Part shown: positions 1 through 10,143 of the stretch, one piece after another
How the letters are laid out: the number at the start of each line of letters is the position of its first letter
Numbering within the stretch: the stretch's first letter is position 1
Source: Heterohyrax brucei
Lineage: Eukaryota; Chordata; Mammalia; Hyracoidea; Procaviidae
Length of the DNA stretch: 64,000 bases
NCBI GenBank assembly: GCA_028571685.1
Contig: CM053152.1
Location: 24,002,001-24,066,000 of the forward strand
Direction: 5' to 3'
Notes under the pieces: model-generated
What the model was told of the DNA's origin: nothing
What the model saw: the letters and a program-made list of their open reading frames with translations, nothing else
Databases searched by the model: none
Program-made: the position numbers and the translations under genes

Positions 1-655
1 TAGTGATAAAAGGATGAAAAGATTTGATACTGTAGTAGGGACAAACCTCAGAAACATACTGCGTAAAGGAAACAACGCTCAAAAAACCAAATATTGTATG
101 ATTTTATTTATGTGAAGAGGAAGGAGGTCATCAAAAAAGGTAAAGAATCTCTGAAAATTTTCTTCTTGAAAGCAATGAGAACTCTGACAAGACTTGTCAG
201 AAACAACATTTTCACAACTCTGACCATTAACCAAAGGGTTTCAGCAGTCTGGGAACATTTATTCAACAAAAATGACAGAATCTCTATAAGAAGAAAGAGC
301 TTTGGGGCATTCTAATTCACCCTATTCCTGTCTCCACTCTTCAGCTCCACGGTAGCCTTGAAATCAACATCCTACTATCAACGTGAAAATCAGCAGCCTC
401 AAAGCCACTGGAAATGGTAGAAAGGGTTTGGACTTTTTCAAAGCTTATTCCCTGTGAATTGGCATCATCTGACCTGTGTGGAAGGTACAACTTGCAAGAC
501 TGTCTTTATTTGATTGGACCAATGTGAAAAGCCTTTTCCTTAGGGACATGTGTTAAAGACATTTGCTTTCATGACTAGTTAAGGTGGTGAATAGCATCTG
601 GAGTAAATAATAGGCTAAACACAAAGCTTAAAAGGAAGAGTTGGGAACTAAGAAG

Positions 656-877
656 TTTGTACCAAATCACAACCCTATTGCCATCAAATCAATTCTGACT
701 GATGGTGACCCTATGTGTTACAGAGGAAAAGTGGTCCGTAGGGTTTTTTTCGGCTGTAATATTTATGGGAATAGATTGTCAGACGTTTCTTTCACAGTGC
801 CTCAGTATAGGTTTGAACCTCCAACCTTTAGGTTGGTAGCTGAGTCGCAATCCATTTGCACCATCCAGGACCTAAAA
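656..877 (-). mobile_element. AfroSINE-type SINE, longer variant
   Basis: Antisense SINE. It has the 'attgccatcaaatcaattctgac' type head, an internal 'ggctgtaat' segment seen again at 63691-63912, and a degenerate tRNA-like end. Diverged. Confidence 0.7.
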
Positions 878-1517
878 GCTTTAAGAAGCTGTAGTATATT
901 CCTGTGAATATAGAAACCTGTGTGTGTCTCAGATTGTGCACAAACCTAGCTCCGTGTAGATATTGAGGAAAGACTTGAGAATGCTGTAGGCTGTAACACA
1001 TGGCTGGCCTTAAGGCTCTGTGAAACCAGAAAGTAAAAGTTAAGGCAGAGCCTTTAAGTGATGGCTAACTGTTAGAGGGATTCTTCAACATGCACACAGA
1101 GCTCTTCAACAAAGACTAGGAGGTTCTTTGGGTTCAGGCACTTAAGAAAACTTTTTTTTTTAAGTCAGGAATTTAATGTGTTGTTCAACTATATTCCCAA
1201 TACTAGCACAGTGCCTGCCACTTGTAATGTTTGTTATATGAATAAATGACAGAATTGGTTGCCTGAGAATCATTATTTTTGCCTAGCTGCTTAAGATGTG
1301 AACACATGCAGAATGCCGAGCCATATGAAGAATGCAGCAATCACTAAGAAATCAGTTCTTGCATCTCCTATTGAGCTCCAGAGCTAGATAAATGTGGAGA
1401 AAACCTGTGGGGACCAAAGCATAGACAAAAGTAAGTAGTGCTTACAACCACAGGTTTAGAAAACAGAGACTGAGTTCAGGAAGACCAAGGAAGCTGAAAA
1501 GGGAACTGTGCCCTGGT

Positions 1518-2024
1518 GACAGTTTTAGTCAGCTGGTGCTGCTCTAACAGAAATGCCACTGAGTGGATGGGTTTAACAAAGGAAGGTTTCTTCTTACACA
1601 GTCTGGTAGGCTACAAGTCCAAATTCAGAATGTCCATTCCAGGGGAAGGAAAGCTCTGGAGGAAAGTCCGGTATCGCATCAGTCTTTGTCCAGGAAACAT
1701 TTTGGTGCAGGAACCTCAGGTCTGAAGGACTCGCTCTTCTCCCAAGGCTGCTTGCTGGATGGTGTGAAGTTCCCGGTTCTCTGCTTGCTTCTCTTTCCTT
1801 TTATCTCTTGTAAAATGAAAGGATTAAGGGTGGGGCAAGCCATACTCCAGGAAAACTCTCTTTACAGCAGAACAGGAACATAATCCTATGAAGGGATTTA
1901 CAATCCCACCCTAATCCTTTAACATACAGCACAGGAAAATCACAAAATGGAAGACAATCACAAAATCGTGGCCCAGCCACATGGCTACACATATTTTGGG
2001 GGGGACACAATTCAATCCATGATA
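1518..2024 (-). mobile_element. MaLR-like solo LTR (MLT1/MST type), antisense
   Basis: It starts with a 'ttttagtcagctggtgctgct' type end and finishes 'ggggacacaattcaatccat', which are the reversed ends of mammalian MaLR LTRs. About 500 bp with no internal retroviral sequence beside it. A relative lies at 8694-9199. It could be an afrotherian-specific LTR with the same ends. Confidence 0.5.
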
Positions 2025-2812
2025 GTGAGCTTTGATAAAGAGTCATGACCAGTTTTATTAGTTTGTCTGTCTTCACTTGGATAAAGCAAGAGGAATTGGG
2101 ACAAGAGGAATATAACTAGACATTAAAAAGTGATTACATCTTGTGGGTTGCTAAGAGGCATCACAATATTTTATGCCTCAAACTTCATCTAATGAGTCCA
2201 CACTTACACTGAAGTGTCAGATATACCTCTTCATGGCTTAAAACCTCTCACTGGATGTTTGTTCCTTTCTAGCATTATTTTCTAAACTTGCCTGAGATAA
2301 TAATTCCCTAGGATACTGGTAAACAATAGACATTCCTTTCTATGTTGGAATAAGAGTGGTAACATGTGGTGTCTAGGAGTTCATGGATTTTAGTAAGACA
2401 TTTGGTTATTGTTATGTTTAGGCACATCTGAATGTATCTTCTGGATGACATTAAAGCTCTTTAGAAAGGCATTCTTGGTCCACTGCTTGACTCTGGCCTC
2501 ATTCCATTTTCTTCCATTATGTCCCAGTCATAGTACCGTATTGTTTCAGATGTCAGCTTCTTTCAAATGCTCTTGTCACCACTTAAATTCTCTTGATACT
2601 TCAAAGCCAACTTCAAATAATACTTCTAAAAATCCTTTATGTGGCATTTCAGGAAAAGTACTATATTTTTATCTTATTGTTATTTCCAACTGACAGTGAC
2701 TTTATGTGTAAGAGAATGAAACATTGCCTGATCCTGTTCCATCCTCACAATTGTTGCTATGTTTGACCGAGAAAACCTCTTTGCATCATTAACTGTCCAT
2801 TAAGCTAACTAA

Positions 2813-2975
2813 GTAAACCCTGGTGGCATAGTGGGTTTAGTGCTATGTCTGCTCACAAAAAGGTTGGCAGTTCAAATCTGCCAGGCACTCCTTGGACACT
2901 CTGTGAGACAGTTCTGCTGTGACCTCTAGAGTCACTATGAGTCGGACCTGACTTGATGGCAGTGGGTTTTTTTGG
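2813..2975 (+). mobile_element. AfroSINE with 12-bp target-site duplication
   Basis: Full-length sense SINE from 'aaaccctggtggcatagtgg' to 'ggcagtgggttttttt'. It is flanked by perfect direct repeats taagctaactaa at 2801-2812 and 2976-2987, the signature of LINE-driven insertion. Confidence 0.92.
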
Positions 2976-3029
2976 TAAGCTAACTAAACAGTGACTTTAG
3001 TGGTCACATTACAGTGATGAATACAGACT

Positions 3030-4783
3030 TCACAGCATTAGTTCAGAGAATTCACGAAACAAACAACAACATCAAACAGCAACAATAACAAGCCCTGAGG
3101 AGGTAGAGAATCTGATTTCCAGAGGCAATGTATTATATTATTTAAAATGTCCAGATTATGACATGTGCAAAGAAACAATAAAAACCCACATACCGGGAAA
3201 ACACAAAGAAAGAAAGAAAACCAGTCAATAGAATCTATCCCTGAATATGCCCAGATACTGGACTTGACAAAAATCTTGTCAGTAGTAATTTTAAATATGT
3301 TAAAAAAAACACTAAAATATACCATATCTAGGAACTAAAGGTAAGCATGAGAATACTATCTCACCAAATACGGAATATCAATAAAGAAATAGAAGTTATG
3401 GAAAGGGAACCAGATAGGTATTCTGGAGTCGAAAATATTGTATGAAGTAAAAAAAAAAGAAAAATCAGTAGAGGGTCTTAACAATAGATTTGGTCAGTCA
3501 GAAGAAAGCAGTCAGAAGAAAGAATTAGCAAACTTGAAGATAGAATGATTGAGATTATCCAATATTAGAAAATGAAAGAAAAAAGAAATGAATAAAAATG
3601 AACAGAGCCTTAGAAACCTGTGGGACATCAAGTATACCATCAGATACATAATGGGAGTGACAACAGTCCATGAGAAGAGAGAAGAAAAAGGAGCAGAAAA
3701 ATATTTGAAGAAGTAATGGCTGAGAAATTCCCAAATTTAATGGAAAACATTGTTTTATACATTCAAGGAGTGCAGCACACTCCAAGTTGGATAAATGAAA
3801 CAATATCCTCATGCAGACGTAAAACACTACAAGATAAAGACAGAGAATCTTGAAAGTAGCAATACAGAAACTTCTCACCACATAAAAGAAATCCTCAATA
3901 AGATTTAGAGCTAATTTCTCATCAGAAGCCATGGAATCCAGAAGCCAGTGGAAAGACACTCAAAGTGCTGAAAGAAGCACTCTGACAACCAAGTTTTCTG
4001 CATCTAGCAAAACTGTTTTTCAAAAATGAAGATGAAACTAAGACATTCCATGATAAACAAAAACTGAGAGAATGCATTGGTAGCAAAACATTCCTACAAA
4101 AAGTATAAAGGAAATCTTTCAGGCTGAAATGAAAGGAACTAGATAATGTCTGAAATCCATATAAAGAATAATAACCAGTAGTAAAGGTTAACTGCATAGG
4201 CAAATATAAATGGCAGTATATGTGTATCTTTTGTTTATAATACATTTCTTCTATCTGATTTAAAAAACAACTGCATAAAGTAATAATTATGTCTGTGTTA
4301 ATGGACATATAGTGTATGAAAGTGTAATTTAATGACAATAATAGCACAAAGGAGAGAGTAGGGATCAGAGCTGTTGGGGAATTGTTTGCATATTATTGAA
4401 CTTAAGTTAGTATCCATATAAAGAGTCCACCATAAGCAAAACCATAAAGACAGAAAATGGACACGGATGGGTAGTGACTGAAATGGGCAAAAGGGTTCTT
4501 TTTTGGGGTGATAGAAATATTCTAAAATCTCCATAGTTTTATACAAATGACATGTGCCTTCTCTGTGTGTTTGCCAGCCATGCCTTCCCCTCTGTGAGGC
4601 ACCATCACAAGAGCCGCCGTGCTAACCCTCCTCCACATGCTGCTGTAAAAAAATGAGCATAGTGTGTTTACAAAGTACCTGGTGAGGGGAAGGCATGGCC
4701 AGCAAATAATGCAAAAGGTGCATATTGTTTGTGTAAGAATATAATAGGTTCTGATAATGGCTGCACACCTCTGCAAATTTATT
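3030..4783 (+). mobile_element. Old LINE-1 / HAL1-like element, 5' part
   Basis: A-rich, sense-oriented sequence resembling the ORF1 coding region and 3' end of HAL1 (ORF1-only L1 derivatives). Recognisable stretches include the ORF1 segment near 3640-4060 and the 3' tail near 4260-4530. Reading frames are broken throughout. The tail is interrupted at 4783 by a younger L1 and resumes at 6255. An inverted-repeat element (4550-4724) also sits in it. Confidence 0.65.
4550..4724. repeat. Fold-back (inverted repeat) element in the old L1 tail
   Basis: Core arms 4570-4592 and 4684-4706 are inverted copies matching at 21 of 23 bases. Weaker pairing extends outward to about 4550 and 4724. The roughly 90-bp centre is unrelated to the old L1 tail around it. 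It looks like a small MITE-like DNA element or a fold-back insertion; I do not recognise the family. Confidence 0.6.
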
Positions 4784-6254
4784 TATTTATTTACTTTTTT
4801 TTTAATATGATTGAGTGAAAATGTACATTTTCATATAAATTTTCATGCCCACTTATACGCAGCTCCCACTGTTCTCCCTGCCTGGTAACAGCACACTCTT
4901 CCACTCCACTCCATACATATCTTATCCTCTCAACAACCTCCTATTCCCTCCTCTCCATCCACTCCGCTGCCTCCAGTAAGATGTCAGCAGGATGACATCC
5001 TCTAGATGCATAAGACCATAAAGTGTACACATGATATGGTCACTCTGTGTCACCAAGTTTGATCCATTCCTGTCCAAAGAGTTGACCTCCATTATGATTT
5101 ATGGACAGGGGCAGCATCAGGGACAGGGGCCATGCTCCCAGGTGAACCCCAAAGCCCCTGGACCATCAATTGTGGTCTTTTAGTGGAGATCTCTGGGTGA
5201 TCCCTTTTTATTCTTGTGTTACCAGTGAGACTCAACTGTGTGAGCTCCATCATGGCTATCACTGGTGGGGGCTGGGCACCATCTGGTTCTTCCAGTCACA
5301 AATGGATGTAGTCACCCACTCACGTGAGTCTCTGTCTTCTGGGTTCTCATTCCCCCATGTCCTTTTGGTCCTTGGTGATCATCCGTTCCTGCTCAGTAGG
5401 GACCATTTGCTGTACCCTCAGATGGCAGCTTGGAAGCTTTTAAGACCCCAGACGCCACTCACCGATATAGGATGCAGAAGGCTCTCTTAGCAAAATGCTA
5501 GTTTCCCAGTTGACCTCAATGTCCCCTGAGAGCATGGCCCCCAGACCCCTGTCCCGGCTACTCTGTCTTTGAATATTGGGTTAAGATGGGAGGAGTAATC
5601 ATGTTGTGGTGAAGTCCAGTTAATTCTGATCTTCCTAATGTGTGCTGTCACAGATTTCACTCAACCAAATTTCTATAAACTATCTAATTAATAACCCCCT
5701 GCCCTCCTTCCCTCCCCACCCTTGCAACCATCAAAGAGTCTTTTCTTCTATGCATGAGTCTATTTTTAAGTTCTTATCGTAGGGGTCTCATACAATATTT
5801 GTCCTTTTGTCGCTGACTGCCTTCACTCAGCATAATGCCCTCTGATTGAAACCAGGTTATGAGATGTCTCCTAAAATCATTGTTGTTCTCTGTCATTGCA
5901 CAGTGTTCCACTGAGTATATATACATAGTTTACCTATCCATTCCTCTGTTGTTGGGCATCTGGGTGGATTCCATCTTTTTGCTATTGCAGTAAACATTGT
6001 GCTGCAATAAACATTCGTGTGCATGTATCAGTTAGTGTAAATGGCCTTGATTCTACAGGATATATTCCGAGCACTGGAATTACTGGGTCAAATGGTGTAT
6101 CTATATCCAGGTTTTTAAGGAAGCACCAGGTTGTGTTGCAAAGAGGTTGCACCATTTTGCAATCCCTCAATAGTGTAGGAGATTTCCAGTTACTCCACAG
6201 CCTCTTCAACATTTGTTGTTGTGCATTTTTTGGATCATGGCTAATCTTGATGGA
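4784..6254 (-). mobile_element. 5'-truncated LINE-1, antisense, 12-bp TSD
   Basis: A T-rich start (reverse of a poly-A tail), a 3' UTR, and the last part of ORF2. Reverse-strand 5982-6212 reads as the L1 ORF2 C-terminus, with a 'DPVIPVLGIYP' type motif. Perfect direct repeats tgcaaatttatt at 4772-4783 and 6255-6266 bound it. It interrupts an older L1 tail, so it is the younger of the two. Confidence 0.9.
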
Positions 6255-6345
6255 TGCAAATTTATTAAAAATGTTTGAATTGTATGTTTAAAGTGAGTAT
6301 GTAACACTGTATGTAAATTATGCCTCAAGCTGTTAAAAGCCAACA
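6255..6345 (+). mobile_element. Old L1/HAL1 3' tail, second part
   Basis: It continues the 3' tail broken at 4783. The 'gaattgtatgtttaaagtga' and 'aattatgcctcaagctgtt' type sequence is the usual end of old mammalian L1 3' regions. Confidence 0.55.
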
Positions 6346-6384
6346 TTAAAATTACATAAATACCATATTTATATGTTGATAATA

Positions 6385-6693
6385 ATGACTACCATTTTTC
6401 TAATATATGCTAGGGACTGTGCTAAACACTTTATATGTGTTAGCCACTTACCTTAATCCTTATGATAATTCTTAGAATTTAGATGTTATACGCTCATTTA
6501 AGAGATTTGGAAATTGAGTTCAAGGAAGGCAACAGAATAAAAGGTGCCAACAGAATTTAAAGAGTGGGTTCACCTTGGTTTGAGTATGTCACTCACTGGC
6601 TGTGCGACTTGGGACAAGTTAATTAAGTTCTCTGTGATCAGTGTTGTTATGTGTAGAATGAGGGTGATAATTATAGTATCTATATCATAGGGC
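6385..6693 (+). mobile_element. MIR-type ancient SINE fragments
   Basis: Two MIR-like pieces. 6385-6525 resembles the 3' half ('gctagggactgtgctaaacac'). 6570-6693 resembles the core ('ctggctgtgcgacttgggac'). Highly diverged. Confidence 0.5.
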
Positions 6694-6696
6694 AGA

Positions 6697-6785
6697 AACT
6701 CTGGTGGTATAGCAGTTAAGAGGTATGGCTACTAACCAAAAGGTCAGCAGTTCATAGCCATCAGGTGCTCCTTGGAAATTTTGTC
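6697..6785 (+). mobile_element. AfroSINE, 3'-truncated
   Basis: Sense copy of the tRNA-like head only ('aaactctggtggtatagcag' to 'ggtgctccttggaaattttg'). Confidence 0.75.
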
Positions 6786-7018
6786 AGTTATGAAAGGGAG
6801 AGGTGACTGGTCCAGAGACAAAATGTAGAGATGCTAGAATGAGGACAGTCTTCTCCAGAAGGTTCTGCCAGTTGATTCCAAGACTGTTGTTTGCTCTAAG
6901 CTGCTCCATATTTTTAATCTCTGTACAGGAACTCTGTCCCTCACTTCTCCATGGAGCTTCTCACAATGGGGACAGTCAATATTAATATATAAAAGATTTT
7001 ATAACATTGCTTTTATTA

Positions 7019-7181
7019 TAGTGCTGGCATAGTGGTTCAGTGCTATGGCTCCTGACCAAAAGAATGGCAATTTGAATCTGCCAGGCACTCCTTAGAAACT
7101 ATGGAACAGTTCTTCTCTGTCCTATAGGGTTGCTATGAGTCAGAATGGGCTCAGCAGTGGTGGGTTTGGTTTTTGGTTTTA
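7019..7181 (+). mobile_element. AfroSINE, full length
   Basis: Sense copy from 'tagtgctggcatagtggttc' to the T/G-rich tail 'gggtttggtttttggtttt'. Confidence 0.85.
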
Positions 7182-7617
7182 CAGTAACATTAATGAATAT
7201 GTAAGAGAAGATTGTATTTTCTGTCCTTATTATGGACATTTAATGAGTGACCTGAGCTATGTATCTCAGTTGGCTTCCATAAGCCTTTCTTTCCTGCATC
7301 TTCCTCATCTTATTTCTGCATAAACAAAAGCATATTTTAAAATACACATAACACTAGAAAAATTATTTCATTTTGTTGCCCCTCATTTCTTGTCTTCTTC
7401 ATTTAATTTTTAGCTTATAGGAACCTTTCATCTTGGGAATAATCTGGCAGAACTGCCTTCAGAATGTAAATACACTGGGTACTTACCCATCTTAATTGGT
7501 TTAGTCCTTCCATAGCTGTAATGTCTTCTCTTGAATTTGCTGTGGGTGCCTGCCTCTTTGAGCTCCCTGGAGGCGAGTCTGCTTGAGGGAGACCTTTCCT
7601 TTCTTTTGCACATACAG

Positions 7618-7848
7618 GGGAGCTTCAGACACGCAGGAAGCCGTACACCAGTGTCTCGGGCAGAGCTGATGACGCTGCTGTCTAGACTGGAAGGCGTGCA
7701 CATCCGAGGCCTCTATTTCACCGAGACACAGCGGCTCACCCTGGGAGAGGTGGGGCTGGAAGAAGCCTCCAACTCAGGGAGTGGAAGTATAGCACATCAC
7801 GTAGAGATGTGTTCATGCCCCCCTCACTATACTGGTGACTCATGCCAG
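7618..7848 (+). CDS. LAMA3: LAMA3B exon: end of laminin IV domain and start of LE repeat
   Basis: Acceptor ...catacag|GGG and donor CAG|gtagga; 231 bp, 77 codons, phase 0 at both ends. The peptide contains the laminin IV (L4) tail 'LEGVHIRGLYFTETQRLTL', then the LE start 'CSCPPHYTGDSCQ'. This exon is used only in the long LAMA3B form, because LAMA3A starts downstream. The junction glutamine codon CAG is the same last codon as in the LAMA3A first exon, and both feed the exon at 12651 in phase 0. Confidence 0.95.
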
Positions 7849-8655
7849 GTAGGAAATTTTCCTCTGCTATAAAATTCCCAGAGGGGACTTCTGGAGCAGG
7901 CTCTTCTGGCTGCTGCCCAGCACCATGGCGCAGTTTGAACAACTCTCCATTGCACACATTTCTGCTGGGCCATAGCTTGTATTTTAACTTCAGGTATTAA
8001 ATATGCAAAAGAAATCATAAGTGTCTCAGAGTGCACAGAAAAGCATTAAGGTTCAGGGAAGCTTGCTAGGTTCTGGGGGTGGTAAGAAGAAGCCTGCCGG
8101 TGGGATCCCAGTATTTGAGCTGTGCTTTCCCAATGGCAGACCCAGTATCCTTGTCCCTTTGCCTAAATCACCTTCCTTTCCCTGCAAGAGGAGATTGCAG
8201 CCCACCTTTCTAGTGTGCAGTAGACCCTCACTGTGTGAGAACCACGCTGCCAGATGGGTCCTCAGTTGATTTAGATATGCCATACAATGAAGGGATTTAC
8301 TATCTCAAGCTTTAAATGTGTTCTTTCCCTAAAGAGTAGGAGAAAGCAAAATGGTTAGAACAGTTACGAAACAGCAAGTGTTGTCTTTCCATGTATCCCA
8401 TACACACAACGTATACAGACTTAGCAAACTCCTCACTTTCTTGCCCCCTCATAGCAGCAATCCCAGGGTGATCTGCATCTAAGAGGTTTCTGTGTTTTTA
8501 GTCTGTACATTTTCTTACCTGCTGTGTTTTCTAGGGACTCTTGTCTTGTAACAGTTAGTCCACAGATTGCTTGCCTACTTCCTCCTCCTCTCTGTCTCTT
8601 TTCTAGCTGATTAAAATCCATAGCTTAAAGGGAAGAGTACGGGCTTGAGTTCCTT

Positions 8656-9650
8656 CCCTAGTGCCATTGAGTCATTTCTGACTTGTAGCGACTGTCTTAG
8701 TCATCTAGTGCTGCTATAACGGAAATAGCACAAGTGGATGGTTTTAACAAAGAGATGTTTATTCTTTCACAGTCTAGGAAGCTAGAAGTCTGAATCTGGG
8801 CTCCAGGCTCCAGGGGAAGGCTTTCTCTCTCTGATGGCTCTGAGGGAAGATCTTTGTCAGCAATCTTCCCCTTGGGTCTAGGAGCTTCTTATTTGGGGAC
8901 CCTGAGTCCCAAGGACACTCTCCATTCTAAAGGACGAAGGACAGCTTTTCAATCTTGGTGATAATGAGATCTCTGCTTGATTCTTTCAAAATACAACCTA
9001 ATCCTGTAGATTGAGTCCTGCCTCATTAGCATAACTGCCTCTAATCCTGGCTCATTAACATCAGAGAATTTAAGATTTACAACACATAGGATAATCACAT
9101 CAAGTCACCAAATGTGGCAGACAACCACACAATACAAGGAATCATGGCCCAGTCAATGTGACTTGTATTTTGGAGGAACGCAGTTCTACCCATGACAGCC
9201 ATGCTATGTACAACAGAATGAAACCCTGCCCAAATCCTGTGCCCTCCTCACAGTTGTCACTGTGTTGAACCTCGTTGCTGCAGCCACAGCATCGATCCAT
9301 CTCACTGACCATGCATGATGTCCTTTTCCAGGGACTGCTTCTTCCTGATAACACATCTGTGTGTAAGATGAAGTCTCACTGTCCTTCCTTCTAAGCAGCA
9401 TTCTGTCTCCGCTTTTTCCAAGACAGGTTTGTTTGTACTTCTGGTGGTCCATGGCATGTACAATATCCTTTCTCAGCACCACAATTCAAAGGCATCAATT
9501 CTTCCGTCTTCCTTCTTCACTGCTTAGCTTTTGCATGTATATGAGGCGATTAAAAATACTATGGTTTGGGTCAGGTGCACCTTAGTCCTCACTATGATGT
9601 CTTTTCTTTTTAACACTTTAAAGAGTCTTGCAGCAGATTTGCCCTCCCTC
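8656..9650 (-). mobile_element. RTE (BovB-like) LINE 3' part, split by an LTR
   Basis: 8656-8693 ('gtgccattgagtcatttctg') and 9200-9650 read together as one antisense RTE 3' end. Reverse-strand peptides in 9204-9482 resemble the C-terminal region of RTE ORF2. The reading frame is broken. The LTR at 8694-9199 inserted into it later. Its boundary near 9650 lies only about 300 bp from the LAMA3A start codon. Confidence 0.7.
8694..9199 (-). mobile_element. MaLR-like solo LTR, antisense
   Basis: About 500 bp from 'tgtcttagtcatctagtgctg' type sequence to 'acgcagttctacccatgaca', with the same architecture as 1518-2024. It interrupts the RTE copy, giving a relative age. Confidence 0.55.
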
Positions 9651-9818
9651 ATCCTCAAGGCATATTTTTTGGGGTGACTCAGCCTATGATTTACTGCTGC
9701 TAATCGTCTAGTCCTGTCTGCAGGGTTAGGTGGGTAGAAGGTGTTGCTGGCCCCACCTCACTGGAATTACAGAGCGGTGCACTTATCTCCAGGACTGTTA
9801 GGTGTGCTCTGCACAGTC

Positions 9819-9920
9819 TGACTCATGTGGGAAGTCTAAAGGTGGGGCCCCTGCCGCAGACAGCCTTTCTAACCTGAGTCAGGCAGGCCCGGGCACTGAG
9901 CAGGAAGGGCAGGTATAAGA
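9819..9920 (+). promoter_or_regulatory. LAMA3: LAMA3A internal promoter: two AP-1 motifs and a TATA-like box
   Basis: Perfect AP-1 motifs TGACTCA (9819-9825) and TGAGTCA (9875-9881) lie 56 bp apart. TATAAGA (9914-9920) lies about 53 bp before the LAMA3A ATG, which would put a start site near 9945 and give a very short 5' leader. A third TGACTCA (9675-9681) sits near the edge of an RTE copy. AP-1 dependence of the LAMA3A promoter in keratinocytes is published knowledge for human and mouse. That these exact sites act here is inference. Confidence 0.75.
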
Positions 9921-9972
9921 GGAAGAAGCAGAGGTTGGTTTGCACGCAGCCAGCCAGAGCCCAGGGACCAGG

Positions 9973-10143
9973 ATGCCCCCTGCAGTGAGGTGGTCTGTCC
10001 AGAGCACAGGGTGGCTGTGGCTCTTTGGGATAGCCCTGGGACAGTGTCTGGGATACAACACACAGCAGCAGAGGGTAGAGTTTCTTCAGCCTCCTGGTCA
10101 AAGCCATCTGCAAGCAAGTTATGTGGAGTTTAGACCTAGCCAG
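9973..10143 (+). CDS. LAMA3: LAMA3A-specific first coding exon (signal peptide)
   Basis: ATG at 9973 with A at -3; 171 bp, 57 codons, ending CAG|gtaact in phase 0. The start 'MPPAVRWSVQSTGWLWLFGI' matches the human LAMA3A N-terminus closely. A hydrophobic run at residues 14-22 followed by 'ALGQCLG' is the expected secretory signal peptide. The mature start 'QQQRVEFLQPPGQSHLQASY' is the short alpha-3A-specific segment. In people, a frameshift near the start of this isoform causes laryngo-onycho-cutaneous syndrome. An upstream in-frame TTG at 9940 is not needed as a start. Confidence 0.95.

Larger units (their letters stand above)
1..7617 (+). other. LAMA3: Intron before the first exon seen; repeat-filled
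   Basis: No laminin-like coding sequence is visible, so this is read as one intron of the LAMA3B transcript. It holds a SINE, a MaLR-like LTR, an old L1/HAL1 split by a younger L1, MIR fragments and more SINEs. In 1-655, 878-1517, 2025-2800 and 7182-7610 I see nothing identifiable. Confidence 0.7.

Noticed and set aside
1..315. Possible exon in the first open frame (94-315)
   Set aside because: No laminin-like sequence, no matching splice sites, lysine-rich low-complexity peptide.
3555..4347. Overlapping 130-140 aa open frames on the - strand
   Set aside because: They are antisense to an old L1/HAL1 element. T-rich hydrophobic peptides of this kind are expected from A-rich repeats read backwards.
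9940..9972. Earlier LAMA3A start at an in-frame non-ATG codon
   Set aside because: The ATG at 9973 has A at -3, and the protein from there matches the known LAMA3A N-terminus.
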